From Yponomeuta sedellus (Eukaryota; Arthropoda; Insecta; Lepidoptera; Yponomeutidae): a stretch of DNA of 64,000 bases. The stretch spans positions 19,108,805 to 19,172,804 of the forward strand of contig OW203736.1 in assembly GCA_934045075.1 (NCBI GenBank). The letters are read 5' to 3'. Numbering within the stretch: the first letter of the stretch is position 1; every line of letters begins with the position of its first letter. This document shows positions 11,201 through 23,000 of this stretch, one piece after another. The notes under the pieces are model-generated. The model did not search any database and was not told the origin of the DNA. It was given only the letters and a program-made list of their open reading frames with translations. Made by a program: the position numbers and the translations under genes.

Positions 11201-13864
11201 CTAAGGCGTTTTTTCCGTTGTGGTAGTTTCATCTTCTTGCGAAGCCGGGGTGGTGCTGTCAGACCTCGAGGAGAAGCCCTGGAATCCCGTGTTGCCGTGG
11301 ACAGTGACTGTGTGGAGAGGGTTACTGGTAACTTCTGCATCCGACACCGTCAACCCAGCATGTAGCACCGCCCCTTCTTGGTCGTAATGTGCGTCTGTTA
11401 TGTACACCGGAACACTGACCGGGTATGGTACTTGGACTTGAACCGGGACCTTTTTCTCCACAGGGTACGGTTTCGGCACGTACACCGCAACTTTCTTTTC
11501 GACCTCTACTCTCTGAGGAACGTACACTCTAAACGGGACGGGCACTTTTTTCTCCACTTCGACCGGGTAAGGGACTCTTTTCTCGACCGGGTAAGGCTGC
11601 GGCACTTTCACAGCGAACGGCTGAGGCACCGGCACTCTGATAGGAACGTGTTTCACGACCTCGTAGGGCTCCTTCACTTTGACCTCGACGGGGTAAGGCA
11701 CGCGCTTCTCAACGGGATAGGGCTGTGGGACGAGCACCTTCACCGGAACCGGCACTCTAACTTCCTTCTCCACCTCGTAAGGGACTGGCCTGTCGACCGG
11801 AACTTGGACCTCGACTGGATACGGAACCCTTTTCTCCACAGGGTAAGGCTGCGGCACCTTTACTTCGACGTGTTTGATCACAGGAACGTGGTGTATTATC
11901 GGGTACGGTTTCGGGACGTATTCCTTCTCGACGACCTTCACAGGGACTGGGTGCGGCACGGCCACCTGGATCGCGTAAGGGACCTTTTTCTCGACAGTGA
12001 CTGGGTAAGGCACTTTCTTCTCGACTTGCACTATCTTCTGAACGGGGTAGGGCACCGGTATTCTCTTCTCCACTGGAACTGGGTAAGGCTTGGGCACTTC
12101 CACTTTGACCGGCACTTGGACGGGCTTCTCGACGGTCTTGATGTACTTGTGGTGATGGTGGTGGTGGTGATGCTTGATCTTAGTGACGACGCGCGGTCGT
12201 CGGTGACTCGCCTCGGTCTGGAGGTCCTCCACCACGTAAGCGCCCGGCCGTTTTGTGCTGAAACCAGAATAGACATACGGATTCAGTTGTCGCCTCTTAC
12301 GGAAGAATATCATCTTTTTCCGTCCACTGACCGGTTGGGTTTGCACCTTGCTTACGGCAGGGTATCCGTACGTTTGCAGATAAACGTGGCGACGGCTGTC
12401 GGCTGCGGGCGCTGAGTCGGCCAGTTGGTAACTTTGGTAGCCGTTGGGTTGCTGAGATAAGCTGGTGACTTGGTAGTCTTGGTAGCCGTTGGGCTGCTGA
12501 GTTAGGTTAGTAACTTGGTAGTTCTTGTAGCGTTTGGGCTGCTGAGCTAGGCTGGCTATTTGGTAGTCTTGATAGCCGTTGGGTTGTTGAGTGAAGCTTG
12601 TGACTTGGTAATTTTTGAAGCGTCTGGGCTGTTGAGCTAGGCTAGTTACTTGGTATTCTTGGTAGCCGTTGTTCTGCTGAGCTAGGTCATTATCTTGGTC
12701 GTCTTGGTAGTCGTTAGGCTGCTGAGCTAGGTTGGTTTGGTAGTTTTGATACCTTTTGGGTTGGCGTTCTAAGTTGGCGACTTTATAGTTTTGGTACACA
12801 GAAGGGCGAACTAGATTCGTCCGTTGATAGTTTTGGTACCCGTCCGATCGTCGGGCCATCTTGGTCATTTGGAAGCTGTCAGATCGTGGGCTCATCTTTG
12901 GTGCAACGCGTTTTAGGTTGGGGTAGTGTGAAGGGATGATCGGTACCCAGTCGTTTGGTTCGATAATCAGGCTGAGTGGTTTAGGTGTGGTCGACTTGTG
13001 CTTGGGCAGTCGTGTCACTCTGCGGTAAACGCGAGTGGTCGCTTCAGTCGACGTCGTCGTCGTCGTCTGATTTCTGCTGACTACTCTCAATTTAAGCACA
13101 CTCGCCGAAACAGAGTTATCTATATAATCAGACTTTGTTGAATTAGTCAGTGTCGAGTTTGTTATTGTGTCGTTGGGTGAATTCTTTTTGTCAAGGATGT
13201 GTTTAGGCCATATTCTCTTGGTCCGCAACGGCCTCAGGGTAGTGGTTGTGGTCGTAGTAGTCGTTGTCTGATTGTGTGGTTGTTTCGGTGGTCGGACAAA
13301 GTCAGCTCGGATGCCGTTTACTGTCTGTACGGGGAGGCTGAACTTTGGACTTTTGGCTGTGACAACGTAGGGTTTACCGGTCGACGCAGCGTAAGCGAGC
13401 TGCGGTCGCTGCTGCCCCTGATGACTCTGATTCAGAGTATAATAAGGGCCTTTCTGGTTCATTGAGACCACTTTGGTGTATTTGTACGCCGCGTTTGGGG
13501 GTATACCTAACGGGATGGGTTTACCGTTAATGTAGGGCCGCGGCGGTCCTGGATTGTAAAAGATTCTTGGCACGCCTATCGTATACTTGACATGTTTGGG
13601 TTGCTTCTCTGGTTGTATAGGGGGTTTGGACGGCGGGCGAGGCTCTGGTTGCGTCTGTGGGTGCGGTTGCGGCGACGGAGCCTGAGTGCTCGATTGAGGT
13701 ACGTACTTGGGGCCATCTATGATGGTGACCGCTCGCGCTTTGTTGTGGGTCTCTTCCGCTATCTGGTCTACGTTAATGTCGGGGGCGTCGGCAGCAGCGC
13801 CATCTCCGCGACATATGGAGATCACTAAGCCAATGATCAGAAACGTCTGCGGACAAAAATACAT
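11201..13864 (-). CDS. Secreted low-complexity protein with PYPV and Tyr/Gln repeats
   Basis: A single open frame of 887 codons. The N-terminus [20 protein letters not shown] is a clear signal peptide, which fixes the start. Order: Pro-rich segment (55-90), poly-Thr (199-209), N-glycosylation-rich Thr/Asn region (230-275), about eight ~20-residue Tyr/Gln repeats of the type [15 protein letters not shown] (340-482), a basic patch [13 protein letters not shown] (514-526), His8 (565-572), then a long array of [11 protein letters not shown] / VPQPYPV units (575-835) and a Thr-rich end. Such Val-Pro-Tyr arrays occur in insect cuticle-associated and other matrix low-complexity proteins; Tyr and His could serve cross-linking or metal binding. 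A precise family is not recognised. A long antisense open frame (11378-12415) is a by-product of the repeats. Confidence 0.85.
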   Translation of the reverse strand: MYFCPQTFLIIGLVISICRGDGAAADAPDINVDQIAEETHNKARAVTIIDGPKYVPQSSTQAPSPQPHPQTQPEPRPPSKPPIQPEKQPKHVKYTIGVPRIFYNPGPPRPYINGKPIPLGIPPNAAYKYTKVVSMNQKGPYYTLNQSHQGQQRPQLAYAASTGKPYVVTAKSPKFSLPVQTVNGIRADFVRPPKQPHNQTTTTTTTTTTLRPLRTKRIWPKHILDKKNSPNDTITNSTLTNSTKSDYIDNSVSASVLKLRVVSRNQTTTTTSTEATTRVYRRVTRLPKHKSTTPKPLSLIIEPNDWVPIIPSHYPNLKRVAPKMSPRSDSFQMTKMARRSDGYQNYQRTNLVRPSVYQNYKVANLERQPKRYQNYQTNLAQQPNDYQDDQDNDLAQQNNGYQEYQVTSLAQQPRRFKNYQVTSFTQQPNGYQDYQIASLAQQPKRYKNYQVTNLTQQPNGYQDYQVTSLSQQPNGYQSYQLADSAPAADSRRHVYLQTYGYPAVSKVQTQPVSGRKKMIFFRKRRQLNPYVYSGFSTKRPGAYVVEDLQTEASHRRPRVVTKIKHHHHHHHHKYIKTVEKPVQVPVKVEVPKPYPVPVEKRIPVPYPVQKIVQVEKKVPYPVTVEKKVPYAIQVAVPHPVPVKVVEKEYVPKPYPIIHHVPVIKHVEVKVPQPYPVEKRVPYPVEVQVPVDRPVPYEVEKEVRVPVPVKVLVPQPYPVEKRVPYPVEVKVKEPYEVVKHVPIRVPVPQPFAVKVPQPYPVEKRVPYPVEVEKKVPVPFRVYVPQRVEVEKKVAVYVPKPYPVEKKVPVQVQVPYPVSVPVYITDAHYDQEGAVLHAGLTVSDAEVTSNPLHTVTVHGNTGFQGFSSRSDSTTPASQEDETTTTEKTP

Positions 13865-14254
13865 GTGGACGTTACGTTTTGAATGCTTAAGAACTCATCT
13901 CTTTCTAATTAGATTCGAAGTGAGTTATTATCATAGTTTATTTAGCAAGTTAGCTGTTATTAAACTAATTTGTACTCTTCGCGTTTCTCGGTTAAACGTT
14001 TATTAATATCAGTTTTTTTCAGCTTTCGTTATCATTACGTGCGTGCGGCGCCGCCTCTGAGCTCCGCTGTTGAATGAAAATGCGGAGTGCAATAAAGTGC
14101 ATGCACGCGAACTTGTCGAATAGATATGCTTCCCATATTATGTTTGCTGCTTTAAGCAGTGAAAATGGTGCGTTTTTGGAATACTTCCTGGGTTTTCTTA
14201 ACATGATGCATTATATTGCTGTAACGTTTGAATTAACCTTTCACAAAACACCAT

Positions 14255-14400
14255 CACTGTCTTGTCCTAGTCCAAAACTAGGATACCCTGTGTTATGGTA
14301 ACCCTTAGAGTACCAATGAAGAATATATTCTAAATGGTAACCAGGCAAAGACATCACAACCATAGATACACGAGAATACCTAGACTGACTAGGGTCAGGT
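14255..14400. repeat. SINE family B fragment
   Basis: 'aaaactaggataccctgtgt' and 'agacatcacaaccatagata' match the body of the SINE at 4789-5035. The tRNA-like head is missing. Confidence 0.55.
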
Positions 14401-14562
14401 TTTCACGGTCTTAGTACCTATCCGTGCGCTATCCGAGTAAACTAATGCTTCTGATTGGACGGTTTTTCGTGACAACACCAAAATAGCCAACCAGAAGCAT
14501 TAGTTTACTCGGATGGCGCACTCGGACCGAGCGTACTAAGACCGCGAAAACCTGGCTTAAAA
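14395..14562. repeat. Inverted-repeat element with ~65-bp arms
   Basis: Left 'gagtaaactaatgcttctg' and right 'cagaagcattagtttactc' are exact complements. Outside them 'aggttttcacggtcttagta' pairs imperfectly with 'tactaagaccgcgaaaacct'. The spacer is about 35 bp. It looks like a MITE. Confidence 0.7.
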
Positions 14563-14565
14563 TAC

Positions 14566-17061
14566 TGAAACTGAAGAGACCGACTAAGAAGTAGGTGCAT
14601 AGTGAAAACGAATCTCTGGGAGAAAAGTTGAAATTAATTAAACACTAGTACGAGTATCACTAGTTTACAAAACCAATCGCACAATTGCACACCATTATCC
14701 AGATCACTGAGAAAGTTCTCGACACATTTTCAATTTCACTGCACTTCCACATTTCCGTTTTCGCGCCAAAACTGCACGTGCCATTTTGAATTTTCGCAAA
14801 ACTTTTTACTTAGGTACGCGCTCGGAAACGTATTTTTTTTATTATTTTGTGTACCTACCGATAAGGGTTGCATAGCGCGGTACCGACGGCCGCCAGTAGA
14901 CATGGACGTATTGGTGGGTCGACGGAAGCAGCAGTCACTTATATAGCGTTCGCGATGCCTCGCTGCCCGCCTGGACTTTCTCTGCCAATGCCAATATCAT
15001 TCGGTTCATTTCATTATACCCTTCGTTAGGTCATAACTGACACCCATAGCATACTTGGCAATAGAATAGAAACACTTTTATACTTACGTACAACTATACT
15101 ATAGCGAAAGCCTATCTAGGCAGAGCATGTAAAGAACTTATTATTAAGGGTATCCTTGTTGGTTGATTGAAGACGTTTATTCAAACAAAAATACAGAAGA
15201 TGGTTTCTGCCAAACTGCATAACAGTTTGTTGGCAGATGCTCTTGGTTTTACAAATAAAAGTTTTCTTATATGCTAGGTACAAATACTAAAAATGATATT
15301 TGAAGGCTCCCTACACACTAGTACTACCTACGAAAAAGGCGTTAGTGACGGACGTTGGATTGTGTTGAGTGGATCTTATTATTAATGTAAAAAGAAGGTG
15401 AATTAGTGTGGTTTCACTATGAATATCTACTCTTTCGTGCCAAACGGTACATTTTAAACATTCAAGATAATTGTAACAACATTAATCAAGAATTTTTCCA
15501 GCTCGACGTGTAGTGAAGAATCTATAAGTACCCTAAAAAGAGTAGCAATTAATGGCTAACGGTGTTATTCACAAAAAACACGATTCATAGATGCTGTTTG
15601 AATACTACGTAGAGGGAAAATGGCAACATAAACTCCATCTGCGGAGTATTTTAAGGAATTGTATATACAGTGTTAGTCTTTAATTTCTACTTTTGTGCTA
15701 AGATATAACATAAAAGTTGATGGCAGTAAGAGAAGCCAAAAAAATTATTATTAGTTTTCTTTCAGACGTGAACTTGAAATGTCCGACAGATAAATTGCAG
15801 TAAGTTCATCAGCGCAGTCGCTCAACTGGGATAACGGGCCGTCGATTATGCTAGTGCAAAGTGGAAGAAACGTTTGAAGATGCTGCATACATACATAGGC
15901 AGCCTGTACACATTCTACTGCAGAATGTGTACAGAAGATTATTCTCTCTCAGAGAGAATATGAGGCTAATCACTACGCGTGGCCGCGGATAGACGATATC
16001 AAGAAATACCTTAAAGCATCCCACAATCAGGTGTCTTCACGGTTAGCGGGTGGTATCTCATCTGATTACCATGCCGGGGGTCCGTGATTCCGACTAGGGC
16101 CATTGGTGGCATCAGTAAATCGCATGGAACCCCTTAAGAGAATAAGCCCCCAATAATCAACAAGCCGTTAAAAACTAAACAATAGCCAGAATCCCGCGCA
16201 ATGCAACCGCTGTTATAAAACATCTAAGATTGCCGGTTAGCGTGTAAGTAGTGTGTTCTATTAATTGTGTTTGTTCTCCGTTCCTAGTTCCTGTGTTTCC
16301 GCAGTTTGTTTGTGTTCAACTCGCGCAACCTGCTGTGAATATGACACGCAAATTATAACAACTTTTAATACGTTCGCAGTCGGAGGAGCGAGACGTTTGT
16401 TGCGTTGCGTGCGGTCGCCGTTTTGAATTAGCGGTCATCAGCTGAAACGCCTGCTGTATTGTCAGTTAAACTGGCTAGCCAAGCACGCAATAGGTACTGT
16501 CAGGAACGCTGTTTTTTCGCCAATGAAGACATATCATCCAAATAGCTTTATATCACACAAATAATGGCTTAGTCTGAGGACTGGCCGGAGATAAAGATAT
16601 AAAAAAGAAACAAAATACTTACCTTAATAGCGAGCCGATTATACCCACTGATGGAACTAAAACCAACATAACGAAGTCACACACTGGGTTCAGAACAGTT
16701 CCTAAAACCTTTTACCTTATACAATAATATTTTTAAGCATTATAATAAGTAAAAACGACGTAAGAGACGCTTGGAAGGAAACGTAGGAAGCTTTACAAAA
16801 TGGTTTCTCAGCAAGGTTCACAAAATGGTCACAGGATGAGTATCATCTTCGGCTTTGGTCATCGATAAAAAAATGTACCTTTACTCTTCCCCTGTCTCCC
16901 TGTGATGTACTCCACCAATCTGGATTGGCCCCCGTGGTGGAGTATGGCCTATACTTTCCTTAGGGAAGAGACCCGTGCCCCTCGGTGGGGACATAATGGG
17001 TTAATTATAAAACAAATGTAGTAATAGGAACCACATTAAAGTAAAAACATAAAGATTAAAA
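14566..17061. other. Gene-free stretch between the repeat protein and ZW10
   Basis: No exon recognised on either strand. A perfect short hairpin 'tgtacacattct'/'agaatgtgtaca' lies at about 15903-15933. A fragment of repeat family R is at 16910-16995. The 16230-16450 segment is moderately GC-richer and could be an old insertion or a 5' UTR; nothing supports either. Confidence 0.4.
14936..14946 (-). promoter_or_regulatory. Possible TATA box upstream of the 11201-13864 gene
   Basis: On the - strand 'cgctatataag' lies about 1.07 kb before the start codon. If used, it requires a long or spliced 5' UTR, which cannot be verified here. Confidence 0.25.
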
Positions 17062-20000
17062 TCACTGTATTTCAATAAGAATCTTCAGCCGGAATTTGTC
17101 GTCGGGGAACCGCATTTTGATGATCTGTCGGACCTCCTCGCACGTGTAGCACTTTCCAAGATCCTGGCCTCGATTCCACAGGCGTGAGAGCTCTAAGAGT
17201 TGGGCTTTCAGGAGTTGCGGCATCCTCACGAACTTAGTCCAAATGTCGATGGTCTTTTCGAAGTCAATCGGGGACTGAAAATGAGGACGGAAAAGCTTGA
17301 ATGTATTACCACACTTTGTGAATCTTGCATACGCCACGCACGCGACGCGGCATGGGAACTTTGGTCGTGCGTGTACACTAACGTGACCAGACGACCCGTT
17401 TTGAACGGGACTGTCCCTTTTTATAATTACGAGTCCCCCCCCGGTGTCCCCGAAATTAACTCCGGGACGCAAAATTGTCCCGTTTTCGAAAATGCTCTGT
17501 TTTAATTGAATATATTTTATGTTCGCCTGCTACAAAATGCTCTAATAGAAAGAGTATTTTCTATTCCTTTTTCTAATTAAGGACATCTGAAAAAACCCAG
17601 TTACAAATTCCAGTTCTAAAGGCGATGTTGATAATTAAGGTGAGTATAAAAAAAGTGCCATGAGTTTCACTCTTACTTAAAATCATCACTAGCAATATTA
17701 AAGCAAATTTGTTCCTCTGATAAGTATAAATATAATTAAAAATGTTGGTATAGTATTTAATTTGTAACTAAGCTATCCAACTTTTTCTTAATAAATAACT
17801 TTTAAAGTGTTTTGTTTTTCATTGACTACCTCTTATTTAATTGACTGAAATAAATGACTGTCCCGTTTTGAGTCAAAAAATAAATGGTCACGTTAGTGTA
17901 CACTTATCCTACTTAGGTGATTCCGTTCAACATCTGAAAATATGATGTCTGTTTTTGACATCCCTTTACCTCATATTAGTTAGTAAAATATTTTTTTAGT
18001 TCGGAATTACTTAATTTTTTGTCGGAAGAGTCCGCTCTTATTCAAAGTGCTTCATGGCTCTTTCTGGCTCAGTCGGGTAAAAACAGCTTAAAGGCAATAC
18101 CAAAAATCCGGCAACATCCTAACAGTCATGGACGTAGCTAGCTTGGAAAGATAGGAAAGGGGCTACTCCGAATAAAATTTCTAAACAAAAAAATAGCTTT
18201 ACGAAAATTCACAGCACACCACATCCAATCAAATTCATGAAATCTCACCTCAAACAATTCCAAGATCTCCTGCACCACGTCCTCCAGTCTCACAGCAATC
18301 ATATAGACGAGGTCCTCCTCCACGGGCTTCCCGCAAGCCAAAATCCTCTGTAAAATTGCCTGGCATAGGGCCTGAATCAGCATGCAGAGACTGAGCTCGT
18401 ACATGCGCGAGGGAAGGACAGCGTGCCAGTTTTGTTTTAGGTCCTTCATGAGAGTTAGGGCGTCGTTGATGGAGCCGTCGAACTGGTCGAAGGTTTGGTG
18501 TGTCCAGGGAGAGAGTTCTGAGAAGAACAGAAAATATATTGCATATAGTCTGCTTCTGGCATACCCCCAGCTCGCACATTTTTAATGATAGGAAGATAAT
18601 TTTGAAATGGATGTGGTTTAGAGCGTCTGTAGATAATAAAGTCGAGGATCTTTTTTTGGTCGAGTCCGTAGATTTTAGTTTGCAAAAACAATACCTACTC
18701 ACTATTTTACAATTCTTAAAAATAGGCCAAGTGCTCGTTGGGCCACGCACATTGTAGGGTTCCGTAACTTTTTTTTTTTCTTATCTATATAGATCTGCAA
18801 TCAGTCCTCGGACTATGATCAGATTTGTTGTCTGTATCTGTTTTGTCGAGCGTGTTCTCCACTGAGAGCATCTCCTCATATTTAAGCTGCTGTCAATATC
18901 TGCAGTCTAGATCTTGTATGCTGTATCGCTTTAGCCTTCTCTGGTAATCCAATGATATTAGTTGTTGCGCCAGTATATTTGGATGGCACATCAAACGGCT
19001 CTTGTACTTTTCTGCTGTAATTCGGATCTCCTCTTTTACAGTGTTTATTCCAAGTTGTTCGTGTATTTCTTTATTGGTTATGTACCATGGTACATTCGCA
19101 ATGTCTCGCAAGATTTTGTTTTGTAGGCGTTGCAATGTATTGATGTGGGACTCGCTCGCACTGCCCCACAGTTCTATACCATACATCCAGGTTGGTTTCA
19201 GTGCAACTTTATAGAGGAGAAGTTTGTTTTTTTTTTTTTTTGCGAAATTCACGATTGACAGACGTGAATTTCGTCCTAGCATCCAATATAATTTTTTATA
19301 TTTTATGCATAGCTCATCCCTTTTTGCTTTGATGTGATTTTTCCAGGTTAGACGTCGATCAAGGTGTAGGCCAAAATACCTCACGTGCTCACTATGCGGT
19401 AGTGTATTGTCACCAAGTTTTACAGGCGGGCAATCGCCACGTTTGAGAGTGAAGGAGGTTCCGTAACTGGGCATCAAAATAAGAAGGAAATGTCCTTGAT
19501 TCGACGACCTCGGTGGCGCAGCGGTTTGGCACGCTGACTGTAAAACCAAAGGTCTCTGGTTCGATCCCCGGCCGGGTCTAACTAGGAAATGAACTTTTCT
19601 AGTTTGTCTCGGGTCTTGGATGTTATCTATGTATTATTGTATTAAATTTATCTTCGAGTTAGCACCTACAACACAAGTCATTTAGTTGTACTTAGTATAG
19701 GGCTAACGAGATCTGTGTAATATGTCCATGAATATTTATTATTTATTTATTCATAATAGAATATCATATTACATCTTCACACAAGTGACAACTGCATGAA
19801 AGTAATTTTCAATGCATTTTTAACAAAGTTTTCTTTTTAGAAGGTTGACTGTTGATCGACTGGTTGGTTAACTTGTGAAGCCTGCGTAGCTGTTATAGCT
19901 AGTTTTCCTTTTAACTTCGTTATATGTGCTACAGCTGTTTCTGCTTTTAACTGTTTCTACAATCAACTGTTTATCCTGAAGAGAGGGGCGAGGGCGCCTT

Positions 20001-23000
20001 ACTAATAATACTAACAAAAAATACCAAAAAATATAGTATATATATGTCAATTTACAGCAGTCTAGTACTAAGCGTCTCTGAGCGGACTGATAAACAGACA
20101 GGTAGTCGGACGGATATATCCGCGCCATATCCATAAAGTTATCTACGCCATATCATATATTGTAATAAAAGTAAACAAAAAATCCTTATAGTTTCGCCAT
20201 GATCCGGATACGGCGAAACTATAAAGGGTCCTCGTTGACTACAGAACCCTAAAAATAGTATTGAAAAGCGGTCGCGTTTGTAGTGGCGTTAATTTACTGC
20301 CGGAGTATTTGTATGGACGTATTCAAACCAATGCACACTGGTTCCACGCCCTAAGAGTAGCGGTCATAGGGTTTCGCGATAATAATGACTGTCGTTGTCA
20401 TAGCTGATTATTATTATTATGGTGTTTTGTAATACTTTAAGCCATAACACAATAAAAAAAAAACAAAATAATCTTAAAAAGCTTATTTTATTTACAAAAT
20501 TATGCATTTTTATTACACTTAAAAGAAGGTTTGCAACTTAATAACTATTAAACCTTACTATTTACATTTTATATTACAAATAAAGTAAATACTTAACTAA
20601 CATCTAAGTACAAACACACAATTGGACAAAAAATATTATATTTACATAATAGGAGTTATGTAAAAAATAACATAAATACCTATCTTATTTTTTACATTTT
20701 TTCCTAAACCGACAACAAATTTAATACTTCTTTTGATAGAATAGACTTCTTCTTCTGTGGTAACCTTCTTAAACTAGAAATATAAGGATCCGAATTAAGG
20801 AGAAGTCTATGTATCAAGTCGGTGTTTGTGACAACCCGAGACATTTTCCTCGTGTTGTCACGCCTGAAGAGTTTGATTAATTTATTGCAAGATTCGGCGG
20901 CCTCTTCCGAAAGCTCACCTATTGACAATAATGCGTGTTCAATTACTTCCGACCCATGAATGAGGACCTTATGTACAGACGATGGCAAGTTGTACCATGG
21001 ATAGGTAGCAACAAGTTTACGTGCTGTTTCTAGAGAATACTCTTTAAAAGTGGCGTTATTAATTTTGTATCCCGACGAAAGACACTGCAGCAGATTATGA
21101 CATCTGTCAATAAGGATTTTATCTAATCCAGTAATTTCCGCTGAAACCGCTGAGTTAGAAAAAAACTTTCTGGCAGTGTTTCCGTCGTTAGATGTGCCAC
21201 TTCCTCCACTTCGCGGTTTGTCGACTATTAGACCAAGTTTCTGCCTAAACTGTTGCTGCACATGTTGTTTTTTTTGTGCAAGAAGAGCTTTTTCGTCTGA
21301 AGAACGTACCTGCCATTTCTTTATGTCTAATCTATAAGAAACGTGAATTAAATATTCGAAGAATCGGATATACGAGTGAAGAGGAGATAGTCCAAATTGA
21401 TAGGTACCACTATCTGCAGTTTTGCTCAGCGATTTATCAATGTCATTCATCTCTTTTGGAGTTGAACCACAAATATAACATCTACTACAAGATGTATCGC
21501 TCAGAGCACTGCACACTTTACCATCAACCATGGTTAATTGTAAAGAATGCTGCACTTTTATTTCATATTCACCGTGAGTGAAAGAAGTCGGTTGTAAACT
21601 ATCAATTTTAGTCTTGAAATAAGCTTCTTCTTGCACAGAAAGGTCTTTGGATTCTTTGGCAAATTGGAATCGAATAGGCCTACAATACCTGGTGGAAGAA
21701 GGGCGCGGATTTTTCCAAACTATTTGATCTGGGTCGGAGGTATTGGACTTACAAACCAATTGAAGAGGACAATATGAAGTAACAAACATACTGCCATCAT
21801 CATCGATACCAGAATCTCCAAAAATCTGTTTATATTCGCTGTGCCCCGTACTCCCATCGAAACCCCATTTTCCAATCAAAACAAATTCTTTATTAGGGTC
21901 AATATTATTCAAAACGGGTTTTTGGGATTCTAGTATCCGGCAAGCAGTATGATCTAACAATGATTGTAATTCTACTTCAGCAGATGATTCCGTGATAAAC
22001 TCTTGCGATGGATAGCACCGCTTCTTAGCTTCTAACACTTTTTGATAAGATGGTAATGCATTAGGTGATTTTGCATTAACGAAGTCTTTCACCAAAAGAT
22101 ACTGATGTTTAGTCAGTTTTGTCTCATTTATAAGAGACAAGACTTCGTCAGTGCTGAAATTTAAAGATGCAGCGGCGTTAGATAGACTAGAATCGTCCAA
22201 CAAAGAATTTATCGCAGAACTGTCTACTTTACTTAACTCTGCAAGCCTGCGGCGTTTTGATCTCTTGCTACATTCCTCAAAGTCCTTCCTGTGCTGGTGC
22301 TGTTGGGTGCTTGTCGAAGCTTCTGCTGCTGGCCGTTGGGTGTTGTGGCTCCCTACTGTTGCACAAGTTGGCAGAACGCAAACTTCAATTTCGTTCAGCC
22401 AGTCTCCGTACTTAGAGACCATGCGAGAATGGTTGCGCGTGACTTGCTTCCAAATTGCTACCAATCTTGTACAAACTTTAGTAACTCTTTTTTCCAAGTC
22501 ATCAGCAATGTAATTCTCAACATCAGGCAGCAATTGTATTAGGTCTCGAAAAACTCGATGCCAACGCTCCAGTTCAGATTTGCTGTCTTTAATAGACAGC
22601 CAAGTATCTAGTACAAGCATTCTTTTGAAAGAACACTTAATACTAGTACCTAAAACAAAATAAAAATACGTTAAAAGCGGATCAAAATAGATACATGTTT
22701 CGTAGCAAGTGCTACGCGCCTGCTACGCGTTCAGGCGCGCGGCGTAGCACCTGGCTGCACCTTACAGACGCAGCATGACGCAGCTAAATTTGGAGAGGCC
22801 TAGTAGTAGACATTGTAACCCATATTTCTATACCAAATTGAATGGTACAAGTAGGTACAAACATAAGTAAAAGCTTCAACGTAAAAAATATACAGACATA
22901 AATACATAAAAAATGCCACGTTGGCGTAGCACTCTATTTAAAAAAAAAATGTAGAAGGAAAAGGCAAAATAGTAAAGTAAATTAATAATACATACCTGTG

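Larger units (their letters stand above)
18716..20250. repeat. 'ggttccgta' element split by later insertions
   Basis: Begins 'ggccaagtgctcgttgggcc' then 'tagggttccgtaac' at about 18760; its other end ('ctacagaaccctaaaaatag', preceded by 'aaacagacaggtagtcggac') is at 20075-20250. A jockey fragment and a SINE sit between. A more complete uninterrupted copy is at 23790-24252. This is an abundant lepidopteran repeat. A short hairpin, 'tatagtttcgcc'/'ggcgaaactata', lies at about 20187-20222. Confidence 0.5.

Noticed and set aside
11378..12415. 345-codon + strand open frame
   Set aside because: Antisense shadow of the PYPV repeat array on the - strand; its composition is the reverse translation of those repeats, with no independent signals.
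18138..18757. Several overlapping - and + strand frames
   Set aside because: Only the spliced ZW10 exon 18249-18517 has family support; the other frames read through introns or are in wrong frames.
20704..22649. Second catalytic Asp of the RAG1-like protein apparently replaced by Lys at 'AKES'
   Set aside because: That segment aligns with RAG1 'ADES', about 47 residues before the catalytic D708. The D708 equivalent is D382 in LTMVDGKV, so the triad is intact.
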